Origin: an uncultured Clostridia bacterium
GTDB taxonomy: Bacteria > Bacillota_A > Clostridia > Christensenellales > Aristaeellaceae
Direction: 5' to 3'
DNA length: 8,969 nt
Assembly (NCBI GenBank): GCA_934645275.1
Contig: CAKUDW010000070.1
Span: forward strand, 1-8,969
In this document: in pieces, positions 1-5,312 of the stretch
Layout: each line of letters begins with the position of its first letter
Numbering within the stretch: the stretch's first letter is position 1
Made by a program: the position numbers and the translations under genes
Notes under the pieces: model-generated
Databases searched by the model: none
Told to the model about the DNA's origin: nothing
The model's input: the letters and a program-made list of their open reading frames with translations, nothing else

Positions 1-29
1 TAGAGAAATATGGCAGGAGATGAGCTTTC

Positions 30-593
30 ATGAAGGATATGTATTATAAGATGACCATTGCGGGCTGCGAGCGCGAGCTGCCGCTGTGCCCCATCAGCGA
101 CGAGCTGAACATCGGCGCGTTTGTAATCTTTGGAGACCCGGAGCTGACCACCGCCTGTGCCGAGGCGTTGAACGCCCGTGCGCCCGAGCACGACGTGATG
201 ATTACCGCCGAATCCAAGGGCATTCCATTGATCTGTGAAATGGCGCGCCTTCAGGGCAATCGTCGTTACATTCTGGCGCGCAAGAGTCCGAAGCTGTACA
301 TGAAGAACGTGTTCACTGCCGAGGTGCGCTCCATTACGACCGACCATGTGCAGACGCTCTGCCTGGACGGTAAGGACGCCGAATACATGCGCGGTAAGCG
401 CGTGCTGATCGTGGACGATGTGATCTCCACCGGCGAGAGCCTGCACGCGATGGAGGAACTGGTGCATCAGGCGGGCGGCAAAATCGTCGGCCGCATGGCA
501 ATTCTTGCCGAGGGTGACGCTACGAAGCGTGCCGATCTGGTGTATCTGGAAAAGCTGCCGCTGTTCGATAAGAATGGCCAGCCGATTGCATAA
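30..593 (+). CDS. Phosphoribosyltransferase family protein (adenine-PRTase-like)
   Basis: A 187-residue type I phosphoribosyltransferase, probably transferring the phosphoribosyl group of PRPP to a purine base in the cytosol (salvage), or acting as a nucleotide-sensing relative. What is seen: the PRPP-binding loop VLIVDDVISTGES at residues 125-137, with the paired acids D129/D130 and the following TGES; an upstream TAESKGIPL segment at about 59-67 resembling the base-side segment of adenine and xanthine PRTases; and ARKSPKLYM at 83-91. The length fits the APRT family. The start at 30 is chosen because AGGAGA (15-20) lies nine bases upstream. A perfect terminator follows, so it ends its transcription unit; what lies upstream is cut off. 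Its codons are visibly richer in G and C than those of the transporter operon. The exact base cannot be read from the sequence, so I give no gene symbol. The family call is firm, the substrate is not. Confidence 0.88.
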   Translation: MKDMYYKMTIAGCERELPLCPISDELNIGAFVIFGDPELTTACAEALNARAPEHDVMITAESKGIPLICEMARLQGNRRYILARKSPKLYMKNVFTAEVRSITTDHVQTLCLDGKDAEYMRGKRVLIVDDVISTGESLHAMEELVHQAGGKIVGRMAILAEGDATKRADLVYLEKLPLFDKNGQPIA

Positions 594-604
594 GGGAACG
601 ATAT

Positions 605-641
605 GCACCCTGCTTCTGAAATGAGAAGCAGGGTGCTTTTT
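605..641 (+). terminator. Intrinsic terminator of the phosphoribosyltransferase gene
   Basis: A perfect 13-bp stem (GCACCCTGCTTCT at 605-617 with its complement at 624-636) closes a six-base GAAATG loop and is followed directly by five T (637-641). It begins 11 bases after the stop codon. This is a classic rho-independent terminator. Confidence 0.95.
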
Positions 642-644
642 GTC

Positions 645-670
645 AAAAGAAAACCCCGCTTCGAGCGGAG
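645..670 (-). terminator. Short intrinsic terminator for leftward transcription
   Basis: Read on the minus strand, CTCCGCT, a CGA loop and AGCGGGG form a seven-bp stem (one G-T wobble) followed by TTTTCTTTT. It lies back to back with the rightward terminator at 605-641. It would stop leftward transcription coming from the hydrolase gene or from the intergenic region at 671-954. The stem is short, so strength is uncertain. Confidence 0.55.
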
Positions 671-745
671 GTCAGAAAAGCTTATAGCTATGAGTCTATG
701 CGTCAAACCCTGTTCCGATAAGAAGATAATGATCCTGCGCCAACA

Positions 746-774
746 TTGCAATGGAAGTATTCAACTACTATAAG
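746..774 (+). promoter_or_regulatory. Candidate sigma-A promoter driving the structured region
   Basis: TTGCAA (746-751), a 17-base spacer and TATAAG (769-774) make a good match to the vegetative consensus. Transcription would begin near 781, just before the hairpins at 798-950, and no gene follows on this strand. The pattern could be chance in AT-rich sequence. Confidence 0.35.
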
Positions 775-797
775 CAGTGGTAAAGCAAGTGGTGCAA

Positions 798-835
798 AAG
801 ACAAGCTTTCAGAGCGCGTGAGCGCTGCCGGTCTT
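798..835 (+). repeat. Two-part stem-loop with a GNRA-type loop
   Basis: The inner stem AGCGC (813-817) pairs with GCGCT (822-826) around GTGA, which in plus-strand RNA would be a GUGA tetraloop. An outer stem AAGAC (798-802) pairs with GTCTT (831-835), leaving an asymmetric internal loop. GNRA loops are common in functional RNAs, which favours the plus strand if this is transcribed. Confidence 0.45.
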
Positions 836-857
836 ATGTCCTTACAGGGCTTAGTCA

Positions 858-880
858 AACCACCGGCTAAGCCGGTGGTT
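858..880. repeat. Perfect 11-bp palindrome, IS200/IS605-end-like
   Basis: AACCACCGGCT (858-868) and AGCCGGTGGTT (870-880) are exact inverted copies around a single A. There is no T-run on either side, so it is not a typical terminator. The shape and sequence are like the subterminal hairpins of IS200/IS605 elements or palindrome-associated MITEs. That link is from memory and not proven here. Confidence 0.5.
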
Positions 881-901
881 ATGATTGAAGGACAAGAATT
901 A

Positions 902-919
902 GCAAAACCAGCGTTTTGC
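902..919. repeat. 7-bp stem-loop
   Basis: GCAAAAC (902-908) pairs perfectly with GTTTTGC (913-919) around CAGC. It is the second hairpin downstream of the leftward hydrolase stop codon. Confidence 0.45.
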
Positions 920-924
920 GGGTC

Positions 925-950
925 GTCGGCTCTTGCAAAGAGACGCCGAC
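925..950 (-). repeat. Stem-loop just 3' of the hydrolase gene
   Basis: GTCGGC (925-930) pairs with GCCGAC (945-950), and TCTT (931-934) with AAGA (938-941), with a three-base bulge GAC. It begins five bases past the minus-strand stop codon. It may stabilise the 3' end of the hydrolase mRNA or act as a weak terminator, but no clear T-run follows on the minus strand. Confidence 0.4.
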
Positions 951-954
951 AATC

Positions 955-1380
955 TTAGTTGTTGCCGTTCAAATAATAGAAGTTATAGTTGCCAACACGG
1001 CGGCAGAGTGTTTCTTCATCCCAAACGTTCGGTGCATCCGCAGCCTGATAGTATAGCGCGTCGGTATCCAGCGTGCGCTTGCCGGAGAGCACCGCATGCG
1101 CCGCACGCAGGCTATCGTCATCGTAGCGCTTACCGGCGGGGAACTGTTGTTGATCGCTCAATACGCCATTCAAATCGTTTGGGAACCAGCCACTGTTCAC
1201 GCGATTCATTACCACCGAGCCCAGCGCCAGCTTGGTTTCGTAGCTTTCGTTTCGTCCCAGTGCGTAAATGGTGCGCGCCAGCCGGATTGTCGCCCGATCC
1301 TCGGTAAAGCTCACGGAGGGAAGCAGCAGTGCAGCCAGTACCGCCAGCGCTAGCATCGCTATCAGAACCTTCCGCATCAT
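955..1380 (-). CDS. Secreted SleB/CwlJ-type cell wall hydrolase
   Basis: A 141-residue secreted protein of the hydrolase family that includes the spore cortex-lytic enzymes SleB and CwlJ; members cleave peptidoglycan glycan strands. What is seen: a signal peptide (MMRKVLIAM, then a run of Leu/Ala to about residue 24), followed by the family core, with LARTIYALGRNESY at 34-47, SVVMNRV at 55-61, GWFP at 64-67 and QQFPAGK at 78-84. The usual family motif is Y-[GA]-E-A-R-G-E; here the first Glu is Leu41 and only Glu45 remains, so activity may be altered. The start at 1380 is favoured because AAGGAGG (1387-1393) precedes it by six bases; a second ATG at 1377 is also possible. An ATG at 1404 lies inside the -10 box and is excluded. 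The gene is monocistronic and divergent from the AraC gene. A vegetative-type promoter suggests wall remodelling rather than a spore-only role (inference). Confidence 0.82.
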   Translation of the reverse strand: MMRKVLIAMLALAVLAALLLPSVSFTEDRATIRLARTIYALGRNESYETKLALGSVVMNRVNSGWFPNDLNGVLSDQQQFPAGKRYDDDSLRAAHAVLSGKRTLDTDALYYQAADAPNVWDEETLCRRVGNYNFYYLNGNN

Positions 1381-1403
1381 ATATCCCCTCCTTATCCTCA
1401 GCA

Positions 1404-1432
1404 ATTATACGTCTTTTTATTACATGCGTCAA
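1404..1432 (-). promoter_or_regulatory. Strong sigma-A promoter of the hydrolase gene
   Basis: On the minus strand TTGACG (complement of 1427-1432), a 17-base spacer and a perfect TATAAT (complement of 1404-1409) lie directly upstream. The start of transcription would be near 1397, giving a leader of fewer than 20 bases that just includes the ribosome binding site. Confidence 0.85.
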
Positions 1433-1553
1433 TGGTTTTGTAACAACTTTGAAATAAATGCCTACATTCAAATATATATTCACATTCCGGTCTGAAAATG
1501 ACAAAAATAGGGCGATCATCATGTATTCATGGTGGTACGCAGGATGTTTTGAT

Positions 1554-1561
1554 GCTATAAT
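1554..1561 (+). promoter_or_regulatory. Candidate extended -10 promoter of the AraC-family gene
   Basis: TGCTATAAT starting at 1554 is an extended -10 element (TG-N-TATAAT). No good -35 is found 17 bases upstream (TGGTAC at 1533-1538), which fits an extended -10 or activator-dependent promoter. It would give a leader of about 68 bases. Confidence 0.5.
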
Positions 1562-1635
1562 AACAATTAGGAAGGTATAGAGTTTTTTGAGACAGTAGAC
1601 CAAGGTTTCAGAACAGGTGTTGCAGGGGGATGCAT

Positions 1636-2448
1636 ATGATTCAAAACGCGCATGAAGTGGATACACGCGAAATATATCCTTTGGAAGCGCGCAAGCGTTT
1701 TGAAGCCATAAACCTGTTGGAGGGCTGTGAAATTCTGTGCGAGCGGAACTGGAATGTACCTATGCTGCGTTACAGCTACCATCGCATGTATTACATTCTT
1801 GGTGGCGAAGCTTATTATCGGGATGAAAGCCGGGAATTGCACCTTGAGCCGGGGCATTTGTATGTATTTCCATCTCAGGCGAAGTATTATGGACTCACAC
1901 ACAATCCTGACGACCCATTGCGCGTGCTCTGGTGTCATTTTGAAGTGGTACCAGACCTGCTCAATGATTTGATAGATTTTGATCCTGGTAAAGATGCGGA
2001 TTTCATGCGGTTGATCAACCTTTGGAAGTGTGTGGCTGCATTGCCTCAACCCGGAAATGAAATGCAGCATGCGACAGCGCTGTTGTTGTACATGCTGGAA
2101 CGTCGCGTTGAATTCCAGTACGCTAACCGAGCGTTTAATGGCATCGAACATTATGTAGAGGAGCACATACATGAAGGAATCGGCGTAGACCATCTCTCCA
2201 GCCATTTTGGCTATACGCGTTCCTATTTTACGCGCAAATTTAAGAGCGCATACGGTCTTTCTCCCGGCGAGTATTTGAAAGTTGTGCGCATGTCGCGGGC
2301 TGCAAACATGCTCAAGTTCGGTTACAATATCGGCGATGTGTGTGAAACGCTGGGATTTACAGACAAAAAAGTGTTTTCAAGAACGTTTAGAACATATCAC
2401 GGTATGAGTCCATCTGAATATGCAAAAGGGCACAAATTGCAACCGTAA
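1636..2448 (+). CDS. AraC-family transcriptional regulator
   Basis: A 270-residue AraC/XylS-type regulator, probably activating the adjacent transport-GRE operon in response to a sugar-like ligand. The N-terminal part (about 40-105) looks like the cupin sensor of this family: YYILGGEAYYRDE, then LEPGHLYVFPS at 70-80. The C-terminal part (about 167-266) has two helix-turn-helix units: VDHLSSHFGYTRSYFTRKF at 184-202, and IGDVCETLGFTDKKVFSRTF at 232-251 followed by the typical GMSPSEY at 256-262. ATG 1636 is preferred to ATG 1630 because AGGGGG (1624-1629) touches the latter but is six bases from the former. It is divergent from the hydrolase gene and ends in its own terminator, so it is transcribed apart from the operon it probably controls. 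The ligand cannot be read from sequence. Confidence 0.9.
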   Translation: MIQNAHEVDTREIYPLEARKRFEAINLLEGCEILCERNWNVPMLRYSYHRMYYILGGEAYYRDESRELHLEPGHLYVFPSQAKYYGLTHNPDDPLRVLWCHFEVVPDLLNDLIDFDPGKDADFMRLINLWKCVAALPQPGNEMQHATALLLYMLERRVEFQYANRAFNGIEHYVEEHIHEGIGVDHLSSHFGYTRSYFTRKFKSAYGLSPGEYLKVVRMSRAANMLKFGYNIGDVCETLGFTDKKVFSRTFRTYHGMSPSEYAKGHKLQP

Positions 2449-2473
2449 GGGAACAAAAGGCGGTTGCTTTTTG
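2439..2473 (+). terminator. Intrinsic terminator overlapping the end of the AraC-family gene
   Basis: GCAACCG (2439-2445) pairs with CGGTTGC (2461-2467), followed by TTTTTG. The left arm is the last coding sequence and the stop codon TAA (2446-2448) is in the 15-base loop. It separates the regulator from the operon promoter downstream. Confidence 0.82.
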
Positions 2474-2518
2474 TTATGCTGAAATTTATAATTCATATAG
2501 AACTTGTCGAAAACTCAC

Positions 2519-2547
2519 TTGCAAAACTTCATAAAATGTCATATAAT
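2519..2547 (+). promoter_or_regulatory. Sigma-A promoter of the transport-GRE operon
   Basis: TTGCAA (2519-2524), a 17-base spacer and a perfect TATAAT (2542-2547) precede the binding-protein gene by 150 bases. Transcription should begin near 2554. An imperfect direct repeat, ACTTG-N3-AAAAC (2502-2514) and ACTTG-N-AAAAC (2517-2527), overlaps the -35 box and is a possible AraC-type binding site (inference). Confidence 0.78.
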
Positions 2548-2549
2548 GG

Positions 2550-2563
2550 TTGTTTTATAACAA
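2550..2563. promoter_or_regulatory. Inverted repeat over the transcription start, possible operator
   Basis: TTGTT (2550-2554) and AACAA (2559-2563) are inverted around TTAT, covering the predicted start of transcription. A second pair, TGTCAT (2537-2542) and ATGACA (2564-2569), flanks it but with a shifted centre. The position suits a repressor site. Chance is possible in AT-rich DNA. Confidence 0.3.
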
Positions 2564-2608
2564 ATGACAAGATGCGTATTTTAAATGTGAAATCATCATA
2601 TGTCACGA

Positions 2609-2622
2609 ATTGCGTTTGCAAT
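2609..2622. promoter_or_regulatory. Inverted repeat in the operon leader
   Basis: ATTGC (2609-2613) and GCAAT (2618-2622) are exact inverted copies around GTTT. It lies in the 5' leader, so it could be a second operator or a small RNA hairpin. No other support is seen. Confidence 0.25.
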
Positions 2623-2647
2623 AAGTATTGATTCGCCTTGAATTTGA

Positions 2648-2664
2648 GCAGGTTTGCATCCTGC
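2648..2664 (+). repeat. Small hairpin before the binding-protein ribosome binding site
   Basis: GCAGG (2648-2652) pairs with CCTGC (2660-2664) around TTTGCAT, about 20 bases before AGGAG. It may shape translation of the first gene of the operon. The stem has only five pairs. Confidence 0.25.
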
Positions 2665-2697
2665 CAAAAATAAAGAATGACTTAGGAGTGGAGAACA

Positions 2698-3642
2698 ATG
2701 AAAAAGATGCTGATGATTCTGCTGGCAATTGCGATGCTGTTGACGTCGTTCGCGTTCGCGGAGACGGACGGTGACATAACACTGGGTTATATTTGCGCCA
2801 ACCTGACCAACCAGGGCTGGTTGATCATGAATAAGACTGTTCAGGATACGGCCAAGGAACGCGGTGTGGATCTGAAATATATGACTGCGGGTATGGGTGA
2901 TACCAGCTCCTGGCTTGCCTGCTTTGAAGATTTGCGCAACATGGGTGTGGATGCAATTTTGTTCGGTGCGGCGGATACAACGCTGATCAGCGCGATTGAG
3001 GATGCAGTAAATTCCGGCATTTTGTGCATTGAAATGGATTCTCCCAGCGGTGCGAAGGGTACGAACGTCATCTGCATTGACAATTATTCTGCCGCAGCGC
3101 AGGGCGCAGAATGGGTTGGTCAGGCGCTCAATGGTGAGGGTAGGGTTATTCTCATCAATGGTGACGCAACCTACCTTTCCGGTACGCAGCGCAGAAATGG
3201 TTATTATGAAACGCTGAGCGCGAATTATCCGGATATTGAAATCTTTGAGGTTTGGTGCGAAGGCTGGACCGACGAAAACGCAATGAACGGCGCCGAAGAC
3301 GCACTGACCTCTCTAAACGAAGATGTGGATGCAATTATCTGTTGTTGGGATGGCGCCACGGTGGTAATCAGCTCCGTGCTGGAAACCCGCGGTCTGACTG
3401 GCGAAGTGATGCTGGTAGGCTTTGACGGCGCGGGCGATGCCCTGTCGCTGATGCGCGAAGGCCGGGTTGCGATGGATGTTGCGCAGCCATTTGCGGATTT
3501 GGCGCGTAACGCTGTGGATGTAGCGATCAAATCGGTTGACGGTGAAATGAGTGAAACCGTAGTGTTGGATGCGAAGATCGTTACCCCTGAGAATATGGAA
3601 GAATACATCGTAGAAGGCGGCATGGCCGAGTATGTGAAGTAA
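2698..3642 (+). CDS. Sugar ABC transporter substrate-binding protein (RbsB-like)
   Basis: A 314-residue extracytoplasmic sugar-binding protein of the ribose/galactose type (Peripla_BP_4 fold) that would deliver ligand to the permease two genes downstream. What is seen: a signal peptide ending AFA|ET at residues 19-23; the first beta strand ITLGYICANLTNQGW (27-41); hinge-region segments including TQRRNGYYE (163-171) and MLVGFDG (238-244); and VAQPFADLA (261-269) near the C-terminus. The start is set by AGGAG (2684-2688), nine bases upstream. There is no lipobox cysteine after the signal peptide, unlike most Gram-positive binding proteins, so it should be freely secreted or held by another means. 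Seven cysteines remain in the mature chain. It is the first gene of the operon and is followed by a large hairpin. The ligand is unknown; family features suggest a monosaccharide or polyol (inference). Confidence 0.92.
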   Translation: MKKMLMILLAIAMLLTSFAFAETDGDITLGYICANLTNQGWLIMNKTVQDTAKERGVDLKYMTAGMGDTSSWLACFEDLRNMGVDAILFGAADTTLISAIEDAVNSGILCIEMDSPSGAKGTNVICIDNYSAAAQGAEWVGQALNGEGRVILINGDATYLSGTQRRNGYYETLSANYPDIEIFEVWCEGWTDENAMNGAEDALTSLNEDVDAIICCWDGATVVISSVLETRGLTGEVMLVGFDGAGDALSLMREGRVAMDVAQPFADLARNAVDVAIKSVDGEMSETVVLDAKIVTPENMEEYIVEGGMAEYVK

Positions 3643-3657
3643 TCTGCTCCGCCATGC

Positions 3658-3725
3658 ATCGGAACCGATGCTGTCGCATGCCGTCAGCGCGCGGCTGAAC
3701 TGACGCGACATCGGTTCCGATTTTT
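3658..3725 (+). terminator. Large nested hairpin, leaky terminator or mRNA stabiliser inside the operon
   Basis: A perfect 13-bp outer stem, ATCGGAACCGATG (3658-3670) with CATCGGTTCCGAT (3709-3721), is followed by TTTT (3722-3725). Inside it, TCG/CGA and CGTCAG/CTGACG (3682-3687 with 3700-3705) extend the structure. Each outer arm is itself a palindrome (ATCGG-NN-CCGAT). It lies between the binding-protein gene and the ATPase gene. In binding-protein-dependent transport operons such structures often raise the amount of the first protein over the membrane parts, and that is the likely role here. Confidence 0.8.
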
Positions 3726-3781
3726 GTGGACGATGGCATCACAAGCAGGTACAAACCATTTCCAGAGAGGTGAGGCGATTT

Positions 3782-5308
3782 ATGATCCAGGCGAATTGTG
3801 CGCCGGGCGAAACAATTCTGAAGATGCACGGGATAAGCAAAGCTTTTGCGGGGGTAAAAGCACTGGACAGTGTAGATTTTGAGCTGCGCGCAGGTGAAGT
3901 GAACGTGCTACTCGGTGAAAATGGCGCCGGAAAATCCACGCTGATTAAGATTATCACGGGCGCATATAGCCATGACGCGGGCGTTGTGGAACTGTACGGG
4001 CAGGAGTACCGTTGCCGATCGGCGATAGATGCACAGCGCAACGGCATCAGTGCCGTGTATCAGGAGTTTAATCTGATGCCCAAGATGAAGGTGTATGAAA
4101 ATATCTTCATATCCAATAAAATCACTCGGCAACGCTTTCCACATACGCTTGATCGTGCAGAAATGATTCGGCGCAGCCGAGAATTGCTAGATTCGTTGGG
4201 AGCGAGCTTCAGTGCCACGGAACAGGTGAGCCGCTTGGGTGTGGCACAGCGCCAGATGGTGGAAATTGCAAAGGCACTATCCATCAACGCCAAATTGATT
4301 ATATTTGACGAGCCGACTGCGGTTTTGACCAAGCGTGAAATTGACGAGCTGCTTGAGACAATCCGCAAACTCAAGGCGCAGGGTATCGGCATTATTTACA
4401 TTTCTCACCGCCTGGAGGAAATCTATGAAATCGGCGACAGGGTCACTATATTGCGCGATGGCAAGTTGGTGGACGTTCTAAATTTGCATGAACGGCAGAT
4501 TTCAGTGGATGAAATCATTCAAAAAATGGTGGGCCGCACCTTAGAAGAGAAATTTCCGAAGAAAAAGTTCGAGCGTGGCCGTGAAATATTGCGGGTAGAG
4601 CATCTGTCGAGTGCTGGTCATTTTGAGGATGTGAATTTTACGCTGTACGAGGGAGAAGTACTGAGTATGGCGGGTCTTGTGGGTGCTGGTCGTACTGAGG
4701 TGGCAAAGACGATTTTCGGAGCGTTGCCGAAAACGGGCGGCAAGGTATTTTTGAATGGACAAGAGTTGCACATTCGCGAACCGCGCGATGCAATTCGCGC
4801 CGGTATCTCCCTGCTTTCGGAGGATCGAAAGGATGAAGGACTGGTGCAAAAGTTGTCCATTGAGAGCAATATGATCATGGTGGACTACAAGAAGTTTCAG
4901 AAGCATGGTATATTTCGCAGAGCGCTGAAGAAAAAGTATTGTCTTGAAATGGCTGAACGCCTGCATCTGAATACGCGCAATATGCAGATGAAAGTATCCG
5001 GGCTTTCTGGTGGCAATCAGCAAAAGGTATCGCTGGGCAAGTGGCTGTTCGGTGATTGCAGCCTGATGATTCTGGATGAGCCGACGCGCGGTGTTGATGT
5101 GGGTGCAAAAGTGGAAATTTATAATGCCATCAATCATCTGGTGGAACAGGGTATCGGCGTGCTCATGATATCTTCCGAAATGCCTGAAATTTTGGGCATG
5201 AGCGATCGAATCATTGTAATGTGCGAGGGCCGAAAGACGGCGGAAATCACGTGCGAGGATGCGAGCCAGGAAGTCATTTTGAAATATGCTACGAGTCGGG
5301 AGGCTTGA
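3782..5308 (+). CDS. Sugar ABC transporter ATPase, two nucleotide-binding domains (RbsA/MglA-like)
   Basis: A 508-residue fused ATPase that powers sugar import at the inner face of the membrane. Domain 1 has Walker A GENGAGKST (45-53), Q-loop Gln94, a degenerate signature LGVAQRQMVEIAKAL (152-166), Walker B LIIFDEPTA (172-180) and switch His209. Domain 2 has the degenerate Walker A GLVGAGRTE (298-306) with no Lys, a canonical signature LSGGNQQ (408-414), Walker B LMILDEPTRG (428-437) and SSEMPE in place of the switch His. This asymmetry, one proper and one degenerate site, is normal for RbsA/MglA/XylG proteins. ATG 3782 is chosen: an upstream GTG at 3770 falls inside the ribosome binding site AGGTGAGG (3768-3775). 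The permease gene starts four bases after its stop. Length and motifs are complete, with no sign of decay. Confidence 0.95.
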   Translation: MIQANCAPGETILKMHGISKAFAGVKALDSVDFELRAGEVNVLLGENGAGKSTLIKIITGAYSHDAGVVELYGQEYRCRSAIDAQRNGISAVYQEFNLMPKMKVYENIFISNKITRQRFPHTLDRAEMIRRSRELLDSLGASFSATEQVSRLGVAQRQMVEIAKALSINAKLIIFDEPTAVLTKREIDELLETIRKLKAQGIGIIYISHRLEEIYEIGDRVTILRDGKLVDVLNLHERQISVDEIIQKMVGRTLEEKFPKKKFERGREILRVEHLSSAGHFEDVNFTLYEGEVLSMAGLVGAGRTEVAKTIFGALPKTGGKVFLNGQELHIREPRDAIRAGISLLSEDRKDEGLVQKLSIESNMIMVDYKKFQKHGIFRRALKKKYCLEMAERLHLNTRNMQMKVSGLSGGNQQKVSLGKWLFGDCSLMILDEPTRGVDVGAKVEIYNAINHLVEQGIGVLMISSEMPEILGMSDRIIVMCEGRKTAEITCEDASQEVILKYATSREA

Positions 5309-5312
5309 ACCA

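Larger units (their letters stand above)
642..954. other. Gene-free, palindrome-rich intergenic region
   Basis: No convincing gene lies here: the open frames have no ribosome binding site and no recognisable domain. It holds a short leftward terminator (645-670), a promoter-like pair on the plus strand (746-774) and four stem-loops in a row (798-835, 858-880, 902-919, 925-950). The 11-bp ACCACCGGC-type palindrome resembles, from memory, the hairpins at the ends of IS200/IS605-family elements and their MITE derivatives, but no transposase fragment could be recognised. Alternatives are a structured small RNA or an extended 3' region of the leftward hydrolase transcript. Confidence 0.5.

Noticed and set aside
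642..954. CRISPR array or tRNA in the intergenic region
   Set aside because: There are no regularly spaced direct repeats and no cloverleaf with a T-loop GTTCRA-type sequence; the structure is only inverted repeats.
746..958. 70-codon open frame on the plus strand in the palindrome-rich region
   Set aside because: It begins with TTG inside the candidate -35 box, has no ribosome binding site, and its translation follows hairpin arms rather than a protein-like pattern.
1096..1353. 85-codon plus-strand frame opposite the hydrolase gene
   Set aside because: It is antisense to a protein with a signal peptide, family motifs, ribosome binding site and near-consensus promoter.
1567..2205. 212-codon minus-strand open frame opposite the AraC-family gene
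   Set aside because: The plus strand encodes a clear AraC protein with both helix-turn-helix units; the antisense frame has no support.
3770..3781. GTG start giving the ATPase four extra N-terminal residues
   Set aside because: The GTG lies within the AGGTGAGG ribosome binding site that serves ATG 3782.
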